Shown: piece after piece, positions 45,923 through 55,475 of the stretch | Numbering within the stretch: the stretch's first letter is position 1 | Layout of the letters: the number at the start of each line of letters is the position of its first letter | Assembly (NCBI RefSeq): GCF_031822435.1 | Contig: NZ_JAVQLW010000001.1 | Span: 2,055,501 to 2,119,500 of the forward strand | Source of the DNA: Paracoccus sp. MBLB3053 | Lineage (GTDB): Bacteria; Pseudomonadota; Alphaproteobacteria; Rhodobacterales; Rhodobacteraceae | Direction: 5' to 3' | DNA length: 64,000 nt | The notes under the pieces: model-generated | Databases searched by the model: none | The model's input: the letters and a program-made list of their open reading frames with translations, nothing else | What the model was told of the DNA's origin: nothing | Position numbers and translations under genes: made by a program

Positions 45923-47527
45923 TTATTTCTCGATCCGGTAGAGATCCTTGCCGAGCCAGTCGTTCATGACGTTCTCGGTTGGCAGGCCCTTGATGGCGTC
46001 GCTGATCATGTCGACCTTGGCATATTGGTAGATCGGGATCAGAGGCATTTCCTCGGCCAGGATCTTCTCGGCCGCGGTATACTGGACGTTCGGATCTTCC
46101 GAGGCCTTGGATTCATCAAGCAGCTTGTCGAATTCGGCGTTGTTGAACTTACCGTAATTCATGCCGGTCGATCGGAAATAGTCGAGGAAGGTCGACGCCT
46201 CGTTGTAATCGGCGCACCAGGCATAGCGGGCCATGTCGAAATCCTGCGATTGCAGGCGGTCGGTATGCACCTTCCATTCGACGTTGTTGAGCTCGACCTG
46301 GACACCCAGTTGCTTGAAGAACTGCTGCGCTGCGACGGCGATCTTCTTGTGGTTGTCGTCGGTATTGTACTGCAGCGTGAGCTTCAGCGGCTTGTCCGGG
46401 CCATAGCCCGCCTCGGCCAAGAGCGCCTTGGCTTTCTCCAGGCGCTCTGCCTGGCTCCAGGAGGCGTAGTCGATCTCGGGCATCTGGAAGCCCTCGATTG
46501 CCCAATGGCTCCAGTTGTAGGAAGGCTTCTGGCCGCCTTGCAGGATCTTGTCGACGATGACATCGCGCTGCATCGCATAGGACAAAGCCTTGCGGACGCG
46601 GACATCCTTCAGTGCCTCGGGTCCCTTTTCGGAAAGATTGAAAAGGTAGGCGTAAGAGCAGGAATAGGGGATCGAGATCGCCTGTTCAGGGAACTCCTTC
46701 TTCTGGGCGGGATATTGGCCAGCCGGGATCTGCACGCGGTCAAGTTCGCCTGCCTTGTAGCGGGTCAGGGCGACATTGTTGTCGTTCACGGTCAGCCCCT
46801 TGAGATGTTCCATGACGACGTTGTCGGCATCCCAATAGTTCGGGTTCTTGTCCATGCTGATCTGCACGCCCAGATCGTGGCTGGTCAGGACATAGGCGCC
46901 GTTGCCGACAAGCTTGCCGGGCTGGGTCCAGTCGTCGCCTTCGGCCTCGATCACTTTCTGGTTCACCGGATAGGTTGATCCGTGCATCACCATCTTGGGG
47001 AAATAGGGGGTGGGGGTGGTCAGCTTGACTTCCAGCGTGTGGTCGTCGATCGCCTGCACGCCCAGATCTTCGGGCTTCTTCTCACCCTTGACGACGGCCG
47101 AGGCGTTTTCGACGTTCATCAGCTCCATGAACCAGGCATATTCCGAGGCGGTTTCGGGATTGGCCAGGCGGCGCCAGCTATAGACGAAATCGCCTGCGGT
47201 CACCGGATCACCATTCGACCATTTCGCCTCGGGGCGCAGGTGGAAGATATAGGTCAGCTTGTCGTCCGAGATGTCGAACGAGGTCGCGACGCCCGGCACC
47301 GGGGCGCCCTTGGCATCCGAGGTCAGCAGGCCTTCGAACAATTGGCGGATGATGTCTGAACCTTCGACATCCGAGTTCTTGTGCGGATCAGCGGTTTTGA
47401 TCGCGTCCAGCAGCCAGAACGTGTAGCTCTGGTTCGCGGCGAGCTTGTCGCCCGGGGCGATTTCGACGGCGAGCGCCGGGAAGGCGATCCCCATGGTCAA
47501 GGCCGTTGTCAGGATCAGACGTTTCAT
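45923..47527 (-). CDS. oppA: Oligopeptide-binding periplasmic protein OppA
   Basis: A 534-residue solute-binding protein of the SBP_bac_5 family. A Sec signal peptide (MKRLILTTALTMGIAFPALA) directs it to the periplasm. The conserved block EGLLTSDAKGAPVPGVATSF is followed by the WSNGDPVTAGDFVYSW signature; ALKDVRVRKALSYAMQRDVI comes later. A GAGGTG ribosome site precedes the ATG. It delivers peptides to OppBC. It is divergent from cobU. Confidence 0.92.
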   Translation of the reverse strand: MKRLILTTALTMGIAFPALAVEIAPGDKLAANQSYTFWLLDAIKTADPHKNSDVEGSDIIRQLFEGLLTSDAKGAPVPGVATSFDISDDKLTYIFHLRPEAKWSNGDPVTAGDFVYSWRRLANPETASEYAWFMELMNVENASAVVKGEKKPEDLGVQAIDDHTLEVKLTTPTPYFPKMVMHGSTYPVNQKVIEAEGDDWTQPGKLVGNGAYVLTSHDLGVQISMDKNPNYWDADNVVMEHLKGLTVNDNNVALTRYKAGELDRVQIPAGQYPAQKKEFPEQAISIPYSCSYAYLFNLSEKGPEALKDVRVRKALSYAMQRDVIVDKILQGGQKPSYNWSHWAIEGFQMPEIDYASWSQAERLEKAKALLAEAGYGPDKPLKLTLQYNTDDNHKKIAVAAQQFFKQLGVQVELNNVEWKVHTDRLQSQDFDMARYAWCADYNEASTFLDYFRSTGMNYGKFNNAEFDKLLDESKASEDPNVQYTAAEKILAEEMPLIPIYQYAKVDMISDAIKGLPTENVMNDWLGKDLYRIEK

Positions 47528-47673
47528 CTGTTACACCTCACTGAAGTTGTTCTTGGCGCGTTTGGCCGGGTCGTTCGCCCGCGCGCGAATGGGTATTGCT
47601 TGCGCAAAAGCTGTCTGACAGCAAGCGCGTTTCTCGACTTTTGCGTCGCCGCACCATGTGCGACAACTGCCGC

Positions 47674-48207
47674 ATGAACCCCATTTCACGCATCATCATG
47701 GTGACCGGAGGCGCCCGTTCGGGCAAGTCGCAGCTGGCGGAATCAATCGCTTGCCGATTTTCCGGCCGCCACGTCTACATTGCCACGGCACAGCCGTGGG
47801 ATGATGAAATGACGCAGCGTATCAACTTGCATCGTGATCGCCGCGACAGGGCGTGGGATACGGTTGAAGAGCCGCTCGACCTGCCCGGCGCCCTCATGAA
47901 CAGTGATGACGGGGTAACAGTCCGCCTGGTCGATTGCCTGACCTTGTGGCTGTCGAACCTGATGGCGGCCGGTGATCCGGGGCCTGCGATCAAGGGCCTG
48001 TGCGACGCGCTTCCTCGCCAGCGCGGTCCCGTCGTCCTCGTGACGAATGAGCTGGGACTGGGAATCGTTCCCGAAAATGCGCTTGCCCGTCGCTTTCGAG
48101 ATGAACATGGCTGGATGAACCAGTCCGTTGCCGCTATGTCGGATGAGGTCTGGATGGCCGTCAGTGGCCTTCCTCTGCGCCTGAAACCGCAAAGAGAGAC
48201 GCCTTGA
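47674..48207 (+). CDS. cobU: Adenosylcobinamide kinase/adenosylcobinamide-phosphate guanylyltransferase
   Basis: A 177-residue enzyme of late cobalamin synthesis (CobU, also CobP). The P-loop is GGARSGKS (12-19). YIATAQPWDDEMTQRI and LHRDRR carry the kinase/guanylyl-acceptor histidine, and VRLVDCLTLWLSNLM and LVTNELGLGIVPENALAR are family signatures. The start is ATG 47674, with no strong ribosome site; an in-frame ATG at 47656 is possible. It overlaps cobT. No cobalamin riboswitch is recognisable upstream. Confidence 0.92.
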   Translation: MNPISRIIMVTGGARSGKSQLAESIACRFSGRHVYIATAQPWDDEMTQRINLHRDRRDRAWDTVEEPLDLPGALMNSDDGVTVRLVDCLTLWLSNLMAAGDPGPAIKGLCDALPRQRGPVVLVTNELGLGIVPENALARRFRDEHGWMNQSVAAMSDEVWMAVSGLPLRLKPQRETP

Positions 48208-49160
48208 AAGAATTCGACGAATCGGCCGCATCGGCCGCCCGCAAGCGCCAGTCTGAATTGACCAAGCCTCCGGGTTCGCTGGGCCGCCTCGAAGAGCTGG
48301 CCATCTTCATGGCCGGTTGGCAGGGGCGCGAATGCCCCAGGATTTGCCGCGCCCAGGCCCTGATCTTTGCTGGAAATCACGGTGTGACGGAACAGGGCGT
48401 CAATCCCTTTCCGGTCGAGGTGACGACGCAGATGGTCGACAATTTCCGCAGGGGCGGGGCGGCGATCAACCAGCTTTGCCGTCTTGCCGGCGCCGAGCTT
48501 ACCGTGATCCCCATAGAATTGGACAGGCCGACCGCAGATTTCACGCAAGGTATGGCCATGGAAGTGCCCGACCTCGTGGCCGCGATCCAGATTGGCAAGG
48601 ATGCCGTCGATCCCGAAGCGGACGTCATCCTGCTGGGCGAGATGGGAATCGGCAATTCGACCGTCGCTGCCGCCCTTGCCGGCGCGACCTTCGGCGGCGC
48701 GGCCGAGGATTGGGTCGGACCCGGCACTGGTGCCGACGATGAGGTCATGGAAAACAAGATCCGGGCGGTGAATGCCGGGCTCAAGCGGCACAAGGGTGCG
48801 GCCACCTCGGCCTCGATCCTTGGCTCATATGGCGGGCGGGAACAGGCGGCGATTTGCGGCGCGGTCATACGGGCGCGCGAACTGGGCATCCCGGTCATCC
48901 TAGACGGCTTCATCTGTTCTGCAGCGGCCGGGGTCCTGATGGTCAATGACCCGAACGCTCTGGACCATTGCCTGGTCGGCCATGAAAGCGCCGAGCCGGG
49001 CCATCGCCGCCTCGTCGCGGTCCTGAAGAAGAAGCCGGTCGTCACGCTGGACATGCGGCTGGGCGAAGGGTCGGGGGCTGCGGTGGCGCTCATGATCCTG
49101 CGCGCGGCGCTTGAATGCCATAACGGCATGGCGACCTTTGCCGAGGCCGGGATTGGCTAG
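48204..49160 (+). CDS. cobT: Nicotinate-nucleotide-dimethylbenzimidazole phosphoribosyltransferase
   Basis: A 318-residue enzyme that makes alpha-ribazole phosphate, the lower ligand of cobalamin. The TTG start overlaps the cobU stop (TTGA). It has TKPPGSLGRLEELA near the start, FAGNHGVTEQGVNPFP, GEMGIGNSTVAAAL, and the catalytic glutamate region RLGEGSGAAVALMIL near the end. The N-terminus is slightly shorter than usual. It overlaps cobS. Confidence 0.94.
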   Translation: MKEFDESAASAARKRQSELTKPPGSLGRLEELAIFMAGWQGRECPRICRAQALIFAGNHGVTEQGVNPFPVEVTTQMVDNFRRGGAAINQLCRLAGAELTVIPIELDRPTADFTQGMAMEVPDLVAAIQIGKDAVDPEADVILLGEMGIGNSTVAAALAGATFGGAAEDWVGPGTGADDEVMENKIRAVNAGLKRHKGAATSASILGSYGGREQAAICGAVIRARELGIPVILDGFICSAAAGVLMVNDPNALDHCLVGHESAEPGHRRLVAVLKKKPVVTLDMRLGEGSGAAVALMILRAALECHNGMATFAEAGIG

Positions 49161-49923
49161 GCTGCCGGGCGAGGCCGCGACGGCGCTTGTCTGGCTGACC
49201 CGCCTGCCACTTGGCGCTGCCTTGCCGCGCCCGATCCCTTCGCTGGCCCTGGCTGCCTGGGCCTTTCCTCTTGCGGGGCTGGTCGTGGCCTCATGTGCAG
49301 GGCTCGTGCTGATCGCCGCGGCCGCGATCGGCCTGCCCTCGCCGGTTGTCGCGATCCTGGCCATCGGCACGATGGTCTGGCTGACCGGCGGGATTCACGA
49401 AGACGGGCTGGCGGATTTTGCCGATGGGTGCGGCGGAGCCACGCGCGAACGCAGCCTTGAAATCATGCGTGATTCGCGGATCGGCAGCTATGGTGTCATC
49501 GCCTTGATGATGGTCATCGGGCTGCGCGTCGGGGCGGTTTCGGCGCTTGTCGAGGATGGGTCCGTTTCGGCGGCGGCCGCGCTTATCGGTGCCGCCGCCT
49601 TCTCGCGTTCGGGGATGGCGGTCGCGCTGGCCAAAATGCCGGCCGCCCGCCGGGACGGGTTGGGGCGGGAGGCGGGGCAAGTGCCCGTCGCGCGGGCAGC
49701 CGTTGCGGTCATTCTGGGTTTCGGGGCGCTGGCTCTCGCCGCTCTGACCGCAAAGGGGGGCATCGCGATCGTCCTGCTCGCACCGCTCGCCTGTGCGGCG
49801 GCCCAGCTTTTCCTTGCCCGCATGGCGCTGCGCCGATTGGGTGGGCAGACCGGAGACGTGTTGGGCGCGATACAGCAAGCGGGGGAGGCAGCGTGTCTGC
49901 TGGCGTTTCTGACGTGGCGCTGA
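49153..49923 (+). CDS. cobS: Adenosylcobinamide-GDP ribazoletransferase
   Basis: A 256-residue inner-membrane enzyme that joins adenosylcobinamide-GDP and alpha-ribazole. It has several membrane helices and the family motifs TRLPLG, GGIHEDGLADFADGCGG and RDSRIGSYGVIAL. The best start is TTG 49153, inside the cobT end (protein beginning MARLPGEAAT); other non-ATG starts lie further upstream. It completes a cobUTS operon in which two of three starts are TTG. Confidence 0.9.
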   Translation: MARLPGEAATALVWLTRLPLGAALPRPIPSLALAAWAFPLAGLVVASCAGLVLIAAAAIGLPSPVVAILAIGTMVWLTGGIHEDGLADFADGCGGATRERSLEIMRDSRIGSYGVIALMMVIGLRVGAVSALVEDGSVSAAAALIGAAAFSRSGMAVALAKMPAARRDGLGREAGQVPVARAAVAVILGFGALALAALTAKGGIAIVLLAPLACAAAQLFLARMALRRLGGQTGDVLGAIQQAGEAACLLAFLTWR

Positions 49924-49925
49924 AA

Positions 49926-49950
49926 AGGCCGGCGGCTTGACCGCCTTTTT
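49926..49950 (+). terminator. Terminator of the cob operon
   Basis: GGCGG (49931-49935) and CCGCC (49941-49945) with loop CTTGA, then TTTTT; the outer AAAGGC/GCCTTT can extend the structure. It lies three bases after cobS. Confidence 0.7.
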
Positions 49951-50044
49951 CCGTTCGTTCATAGGAAAAGTCATGGAAAAGACCGGGTAGACCGGCGGGC
50001 CGCGCCTTGAGGAAGGTTGGCCGGAGGTATGGGAGGTTTCAGCT

Positions 50045-50668
50045 ATGGATGCCCTTTTGGGGCTTTCTCGCGGCATAGACCGCGTCAACACCGTGATCGG
50101 GCGAGGGGTCACCTGGCTCATCCTGGTCGCGGTTCTGGTCAGCGCGGGCAACGCCATCATTCGAAAGGTATTCAATACCTCGTCGAATTCCTGGCTAGAA
50201 TTGCAATGGTATCTTTACGGAGCGGCGTTCCTGGGCGCCGCCGCCTACACGTTGAAGGAAAACGAGCATATCCGCATCGACATCGTCTACGGGATATGGT
50301 CGCGGCGCCGCCAGCACTGGATCGACCTGATCGGCCATGTGCTGTTCCTGATGCCCTTCGTCACGCTCATGATCTATTTCCTCTGGCCATGGGTGATGCG
50401 CAGCTATCGCAGCGGCGAGGTTTCGACCAATTCGGGGGGGCTGATCCTGTGGCCCGCCAAGGCGATGCTGCTTGCGGGCTTCATCCTGTTGTTCATTCAG
50501 GGCATTTCCGAAATCATCAAGAAGGTCGCAGTGATGCGCGGGGTCATTCCGGATCCCAATCCCTTCGTTTCGCATCATGCCGCTGCCGCGATGGAAGGCG
50601 ATGCGATGGTGCGCGAGATGGAGGCCGGGATCGGCGATGATGACAAGGGCGAGGGGCGCCGCAAATGA
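50045..50668 (+). CDS. dctQ: TRAP transporter small membrane subunit (DctQ type)
   Basis: A 207-residue protein with four membrane helices and the DctQ motif WLELQWYLYGAAFLGAAAYT, then ENEHIRIDIVYG. It scaffolds the TRAP complex with DctM. The C-terminal 40 residues are charged and cytosolic. A GGGAGG site precedes the ATG, and the stop overlaps dctM (ATGA). Confidence 0.9.
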   Translation: MDALLGLSRGIDRVNTVIGRGVTWLILVAVLVSAGNAIIRKVFNTSSNSWLELQWYLYGAAFLGAAAYTLKENEHIRIDIVYGIWSRRRQHWIDLIGHVLFLMPFVTLMIYFLWPWVMRSYRSGEVSTNSGGLILWPAKAMLLAGFILLFIQGISEIIKKVAVMRGVIPDPNPFVSHHAAAAMEGDAMVREMEAGIGDDDKGEGRRK

Positions 50669-52503
50669 TGGAACTCATCGCGCAGAACATGGCGCCGATC
50701 ATGTTCGCATCCCTCGTGATGTTCCTGCTTTTCGGCTATCCCGTCGCCTTCGCACTGGCCGCGAACGGACTTCTGTTCTTCGTCATCGGGGTCGAGCTGG
50801 CGCCGCTTTCGGGTGGTTCGATCAACCTGAGCTGGCCCTTGCTGAGCGCCATGCCGGAACGGCTGTGGGGGGTGATGTCGAACGAGACATTACTTGCCAT
50901 TCCCTTCTTCACATTCATGGGCATCGTGCTTGAGAAATCGGGCATGGCGGAAGACCTGCTCGACACGATCGGCCAGCTTTTCGGCCCGGTTCGTGGCGGG
51001 CTTGCCTATGCCGTCATCATCGTGGGCGCGCTGCTTGCGGCGACGACCGGCGTGGTTGCGGCCTCGGTGATCGCGATGGGGCTGATCTCGTTGCCGATCA
51101 TGCTGCGATATGGCTATGACCGGCGCGTCGCGTCGGGTGTCATCGCGGCTTCGGGAACGCTAGCGCAGATCATCCCGCCCTCGCTCGTCCTGATCGTCCT
51201 GGCCGACCAGCTGGGCCGCTCGGTGGGCGACATGTACAAGGGGGCGCTGTTTCCGGGCCTCGTCTTGACCGGCATCTATCTCAGCTACATCTTCGTCGTC
51301 TCGATCTTCCGGCCGAACATGCTGCCGGCATTGCCGCCCGAGGCCCGGACACTGGGATCTGGTGTCACCTCGCTGTTCGTCGCGCTGGCCGCGACAGTGG
51401 GCGTGGCCTATGCGGCCTTCCTGTGGCTGCACCCGACCCAGGGCAAGGATGCCGATATCCTGGCCCCGGCGCTTGCGATCATCATCATCTATGTCGTTGC
51501 CCTGCTGGATCGCTCGCTGAAGATCAACCTGATGTCGCGACTGACCCAGCAGGTCATCATCGTGCTGATCCCGCCGCTTGCACTGATCTTCCTGGTGCTT
51601 GGCACGATCTTCCTAGGCGTGGCCACGCCGACCGAAGGTGGTGCGATGGGCGCGGTTGGCGCGCTGCTGCTTGCGGCGGTCAAGGGGCGGTTGAACTACA
51701 ACGTGATCCGCCAGGCTTTGCTGGCGACCACGCGACTTTCGGCCTTCGTGATGTTCATCCTGATCGGTGCGCGGGTCTTCTCGCTGACCTTCTATGGCGT
51801 GAACGGGCATATCTGGGTCGAACACCTGCTGACCTCGCTGCCGGGGGGCGAATACGGCTTCCTGATCGCGGTATCGGTTCTGGTCTTCCTGCTGGCCTTC
51901 TTCCTCGATTTCTTCGAGCTGGCCTTCATCATCGTCCCGCTGCTGGCTCCGGCGGCCGAGGCAATGGGGATCGACCTGATCTGGTTCGGCGTCCTTCTGG
52001 GCGTGAACATGCAGACGAGCTTCATGCATCCGCCCTTCGGCTTCTCGCTGTTCTTCCTGCGTTCGGTCGCACCCAAGGTGCCGTACAAGGACAAGGTGAC
52101 CGGCAAGATGATGGACCCCGTGAGCACGGGCCAGATCTACTGGGGCGCAGTACCTTTCGTGTTCATCCAGCTTGTGATGGTTGCGATCGTGATGCTCTTC
52201 CCTGGACTGGTCATGCATTACAAGGGCCCGCCGATCGACACGTCGAACGTCAAGTTCGAAATCCCCGCGACGGGTGGTCTGGGCGGACTCGGCGGTCTGG
52301 GAGATCCCTTTGGTGCTCCCTCCGGCGCGCCTGCAGCGCCGGGCGGCCTGGGTGGCCTTGGGGGTGTGCCGAACTTCGGCGCGCCAGCGACGGCACCCGC
52401 AGCGCCCGAGACGGTTCCTGCCCAGCCGTCATCGGGGGGGCTGGACCCGCTTTCGGGCCCGCCGCCCGGCCTGGGTGGCCCCGCGCCTCAACCTGCGAAC
52501 TGA
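50665..52503 (+). CDS. dctM: TRAP transporter large permease (DctM type) with an unusual C-terminal tail
   Basis: A 612-residue sodium-coupled permease with 12 or more helices. It has GVVAASVIAMGLISLPIML, ASGTLAQIIPPSLVLIVLAD and the late ATPTEGGAMGAVGALLLA motif. About 75 residues after the last helix form a low-complexity Gly/Pro/Ala tail (GGLGGLGGLGDPFGAPSG and similar) not normal for DctM. Together with the convergent binding-protein gene it should import a 2-oxoacid or related carboxylate. Confidence 0.9.
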   Translation: MMELIAQNMAPIMFASLVMFLLFGYPVAFALAANGLLFFVIGVELAPLSGGSINLSWPLLSAMPERLWGVMSNETLLAIPFFTFMGIVLEKSGMAEDLLDTIGQLFGPVRGGLAYAVIIVGALLAATTGVVAASVIAMGLISLPIMLRYGYDRRVASGVIAASGTLAQIIPPSLVLIVLADQLGRSVGDMYKGALFPGLVLTGIYLSYIFVVSIFRPNMLPALPPEARTLGSGVTSLFVALAATVGVAYAAFLWLHPTQGKDADILAPALAIIIIYVVALLDRSLKINLMSRLTQQVIIVLIPPLALIFLVLGTIFLGVATPTEGGAMGAVGALLLAAVKGRLNYNVIRQALLATTRLSAFVMFILIGARVFSLTFYGVNGHIWVEHLLTSLPGGEYGFLIAVSVLVFLLAFFLDFFELAFIIVPLLAPAAEAMGIDLIWFGVLLGVNMQTSFMHPPFGFSLFFLRSVAPKVPYKDKVTGKMMDPVSTGQIYWGAVPFVFIQLVMVAIVMLFPGLVMHYKGPPIDTSNVKFEIPATGGLGGLGGLGDPFGAPSGAPAAPGGLGGLGGVPNFGAPATAPAAPETVPAQPSSGGLDPLSGPPPGLGGPAPQPAN

Positions 52504-52508
52504 ACCGG

Positions 52509-52535
52509 AAAGGCGACCTTCGGGTCGCCTTTCTC
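52509..52535 (+). terminator. Terminator of dctQM
   Basis: AAAGGCGACC (52509-52518) and GGTCGCCTTT (52523-52532) with the stable TTCG loop, six bases after the dctM stop. Confidence 0.8.
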
Positions 52536-52596
52536 TGTTCCGCTGTCGCATGCTTATGGTGGCGGCGACAGGCTCGGAAGGAAGAGGCCGAACACG

Positions 52597-52626
52597 AAAA
52601 AGCCGCCACGGGATGCCCGTGGCGGC
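52597..52626 (-). terminator. Terminator of dctP
   Basis: GCCGCCACGGG (52602-52612) and CCCGTGGCGGC (52616-52626) form a perfect 11-base stem. On the - strand a run of five T follows (A run at 52597-52601 on +). It lies 24 bases after the dctP stop. Confidence 0.8.
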
Positions 52627-52649
52627 CTTTCATTCTTGCCGGAACTTGA

Positions 52650-53936
<1,287 letters not shown>

Positions 53937-54018
53937 CTAGTAGCTGCAGAAGCGGGCTACCCAAGCCATTTGGTGCTGCCTATACTGGCTGAGGTTCGGG
54001 CGATTTGGGGGACAATAA

Positions 54019-54483
54019 ATGCGCTGTCCATTCTGCGGGAATGTGGACACCCAGGTGAAGGATTCGCGTCCCGCCGAAGATAATGTGGCGATCCGTCGAC
54101 GGCGATTCTGTCCGGCCTGTGGCGGCCGCTTCACGACCTACGAACGCGTGCAGCTGCGCGATCTGGTGGTGGTGAAGACAAGCGGACGGCGCGAGGACTT
54201 CGACCGTAGCAAACTGGAAAGGTCGATCCGCATCGCGATGCAGAAGCGCCCGATCGAGCCGGAGAGGATCGACCAGATGATCTCGGGTATCGTGCGACGG
54301 CTTGAAAGCATGGGGGAAACCGACATTCCCTCGAAGGTGATCGGAGAGATCGTGATGGAGACGCTGGCCCGGATCGATACCGTTTCCTACGTCCGTTTCG
54401 CCAGCGTCTACAAGAATTTCCAGGCGGCGGATGATTTCGACAAGTTCGTCTCGGAGCTGCGTCCCGGCACAGTAGAAGAGTGA
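54019..54483 (+). CDS. nrdR: Ribonucleotide reductase repressor NrdR
   Basis: A 154-residue repressor that senses ATP/dATP and controls ribonucleotide reductase genes. The zinc ribbon has Cys3, Cys6, Cys31 and Cys34 ([16 protein letters not shown]). The ATP-cone follows ([20 protein letters not shown], then [15 protein letters not shown] and FASVYKNFQ). The stop overlaps ribD as GTGA, a coupling common in proteobacteria. Confidence 0.96.
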   Translation: MRCPFCGNVDTQVKDSRPAEDNVAIRRRRFCPACGGRFTTYERVQLRDLVVVKTSGRREDFDRSKLERSIRIAMQKRPIEPERIDQMISGIVRRLESMGETDIPSKVIGEIVMETLARIDTVSYVRFASVYKNFQAADDFDKFVSELRPGTVEE

Positions 54484-55475
54484 GCGATATCAGGCACATG
54501 GATCATGCGCTGGGACTAGCCCGGCGCGGATTGGGCAATACCTGGCCAAACCCTGCGGTCGGATGCGTCATCGTCAAGGACGGGCGCGTGATCGGTCGTG
54601 GCTGGACCCAGCCGGGCGGGCGGCCACATGCCGAGGTGCGCGCCCTGATGCAGGCAGGTGAGGCGGCGCGTGGTGCAACGGCCTATGTGACATTGGAGCC
54701 CTGCGCGCATCATGGCAGAACACCGCCTTGTGCGGCGGCGCTGGTGCGGGCAGGGATCAGGCGCGTCGTTTCCGCCTTTACCGATCCCGATCCGCGGGTC
54801 TCTGGCCGCGGGCATGCCTTGTTGCGCGAAGCGGGGATCGAGGTCGTCGAAGGCGTGCGCTCGGCCGAGGCACGCGACCTGCAGCGGGGCTTCCTGACGC
54901 GCATGACGCTGGGGCGGCCGATGCTGACGCTGAAGCTCGCCAGCAGCTTCGATGGACGCATCGCGACGGCAAGCGGTGAAAGCCAGTGGATCACCGGCCC
55001 CGAGGCACGCCGGCACGTTCATGCCCTGCGGATGAGTCACGATGCAATCATGGTCGGCGGCGGGACAGCCCGGGCGGATCGGCCGTCGCTTAACGTGCGG
55101 GGCATGGGGTGTGAAAGGCAGCCGGTCCGGATCGTCGTTTCGGCGCGTGACATCCCCGACCTGCCCCCGGAAGGCGCGGAATTCGGGCCGCTCTGGCAAT
55201 TGGCCGGCGATGCCGGGGTCGTCATGGCCCAACTGGGCTCACGCGGCCTGACGCGCGTCTTCTGCGAAGGCGGCGGCGTGCTCGCCGCGAGCCTTCTGCG
55301 CGCAGGGCTTGTCGATCAGCTGCTGGGATATACCGCCGGGCGGGTCATTGGCGGGGATGCCCGCGCCGCAATCGGTGCCTTGGGCCTGGAACGGCTGGCC
55401 GATGCGCCGCGCTTCCGGCTGGTCGAGATGCGCCGGATCGGGGCCGACCTGATGCATCGCTGGCTTCGCGATTAA
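54480..55475 (+). CDS. ribD: Bifunctional diaminohydroxyphosphoribosylaminopyrimidine deaminase/reductase
   Basis: A 331-residue riboflavin enzyme. The N-terminal deaminase has the zinc ligands His50 (GRPHAE), Cys75 and Cys84 ([12 protein letters not shown]). The C-terminal reductase has [13 protein letters not shown] and [14 protein letters not shown]. The GTG start overlaps the nrdR stop. It is somewhat shorter than the E. coli protein. The stop overlaps the kpsC stop in the palindrome TTAA. The rest of the rib genes resume 4.8 kb further on. Confidence 0.93.
   Translation: MSDIRHMDHALGLARRGLGNTWPNPAVGCVIVKDGRVIGRGWTQPGGRPHAEVRALMQAGEAARGATAYVTLEPCAHHGRTPPCAAALVRAGIRRVVSAFTDPDPRVSGRGHALLREAGIEVVEGVRSAEARDLQRGFLTRMTLGRPMLTLKLASSFDGRIATASGESQWITGPEARRHVHALRMSHDAIMVGGGTARADRPSLNVRGMGCERQPVRIVVSARDIPDLPPEGAEFGPLWQLAGDAGVVMAQLGSRGLTRVFCEGGGVLAASLLRAGLVDQLLGYTAGRVIGGDARAAIGALGLERLADAPRFRLVEMRRIGADLMHRWLRD

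Noticed and set aside
47528..47673. Cobalamin riboswitch upstream of cobU
   Set aside because: Too short and no B12-box-like sequence; only a palindrome GCTGTC-T-GACAGC at 47610-47622 is present.
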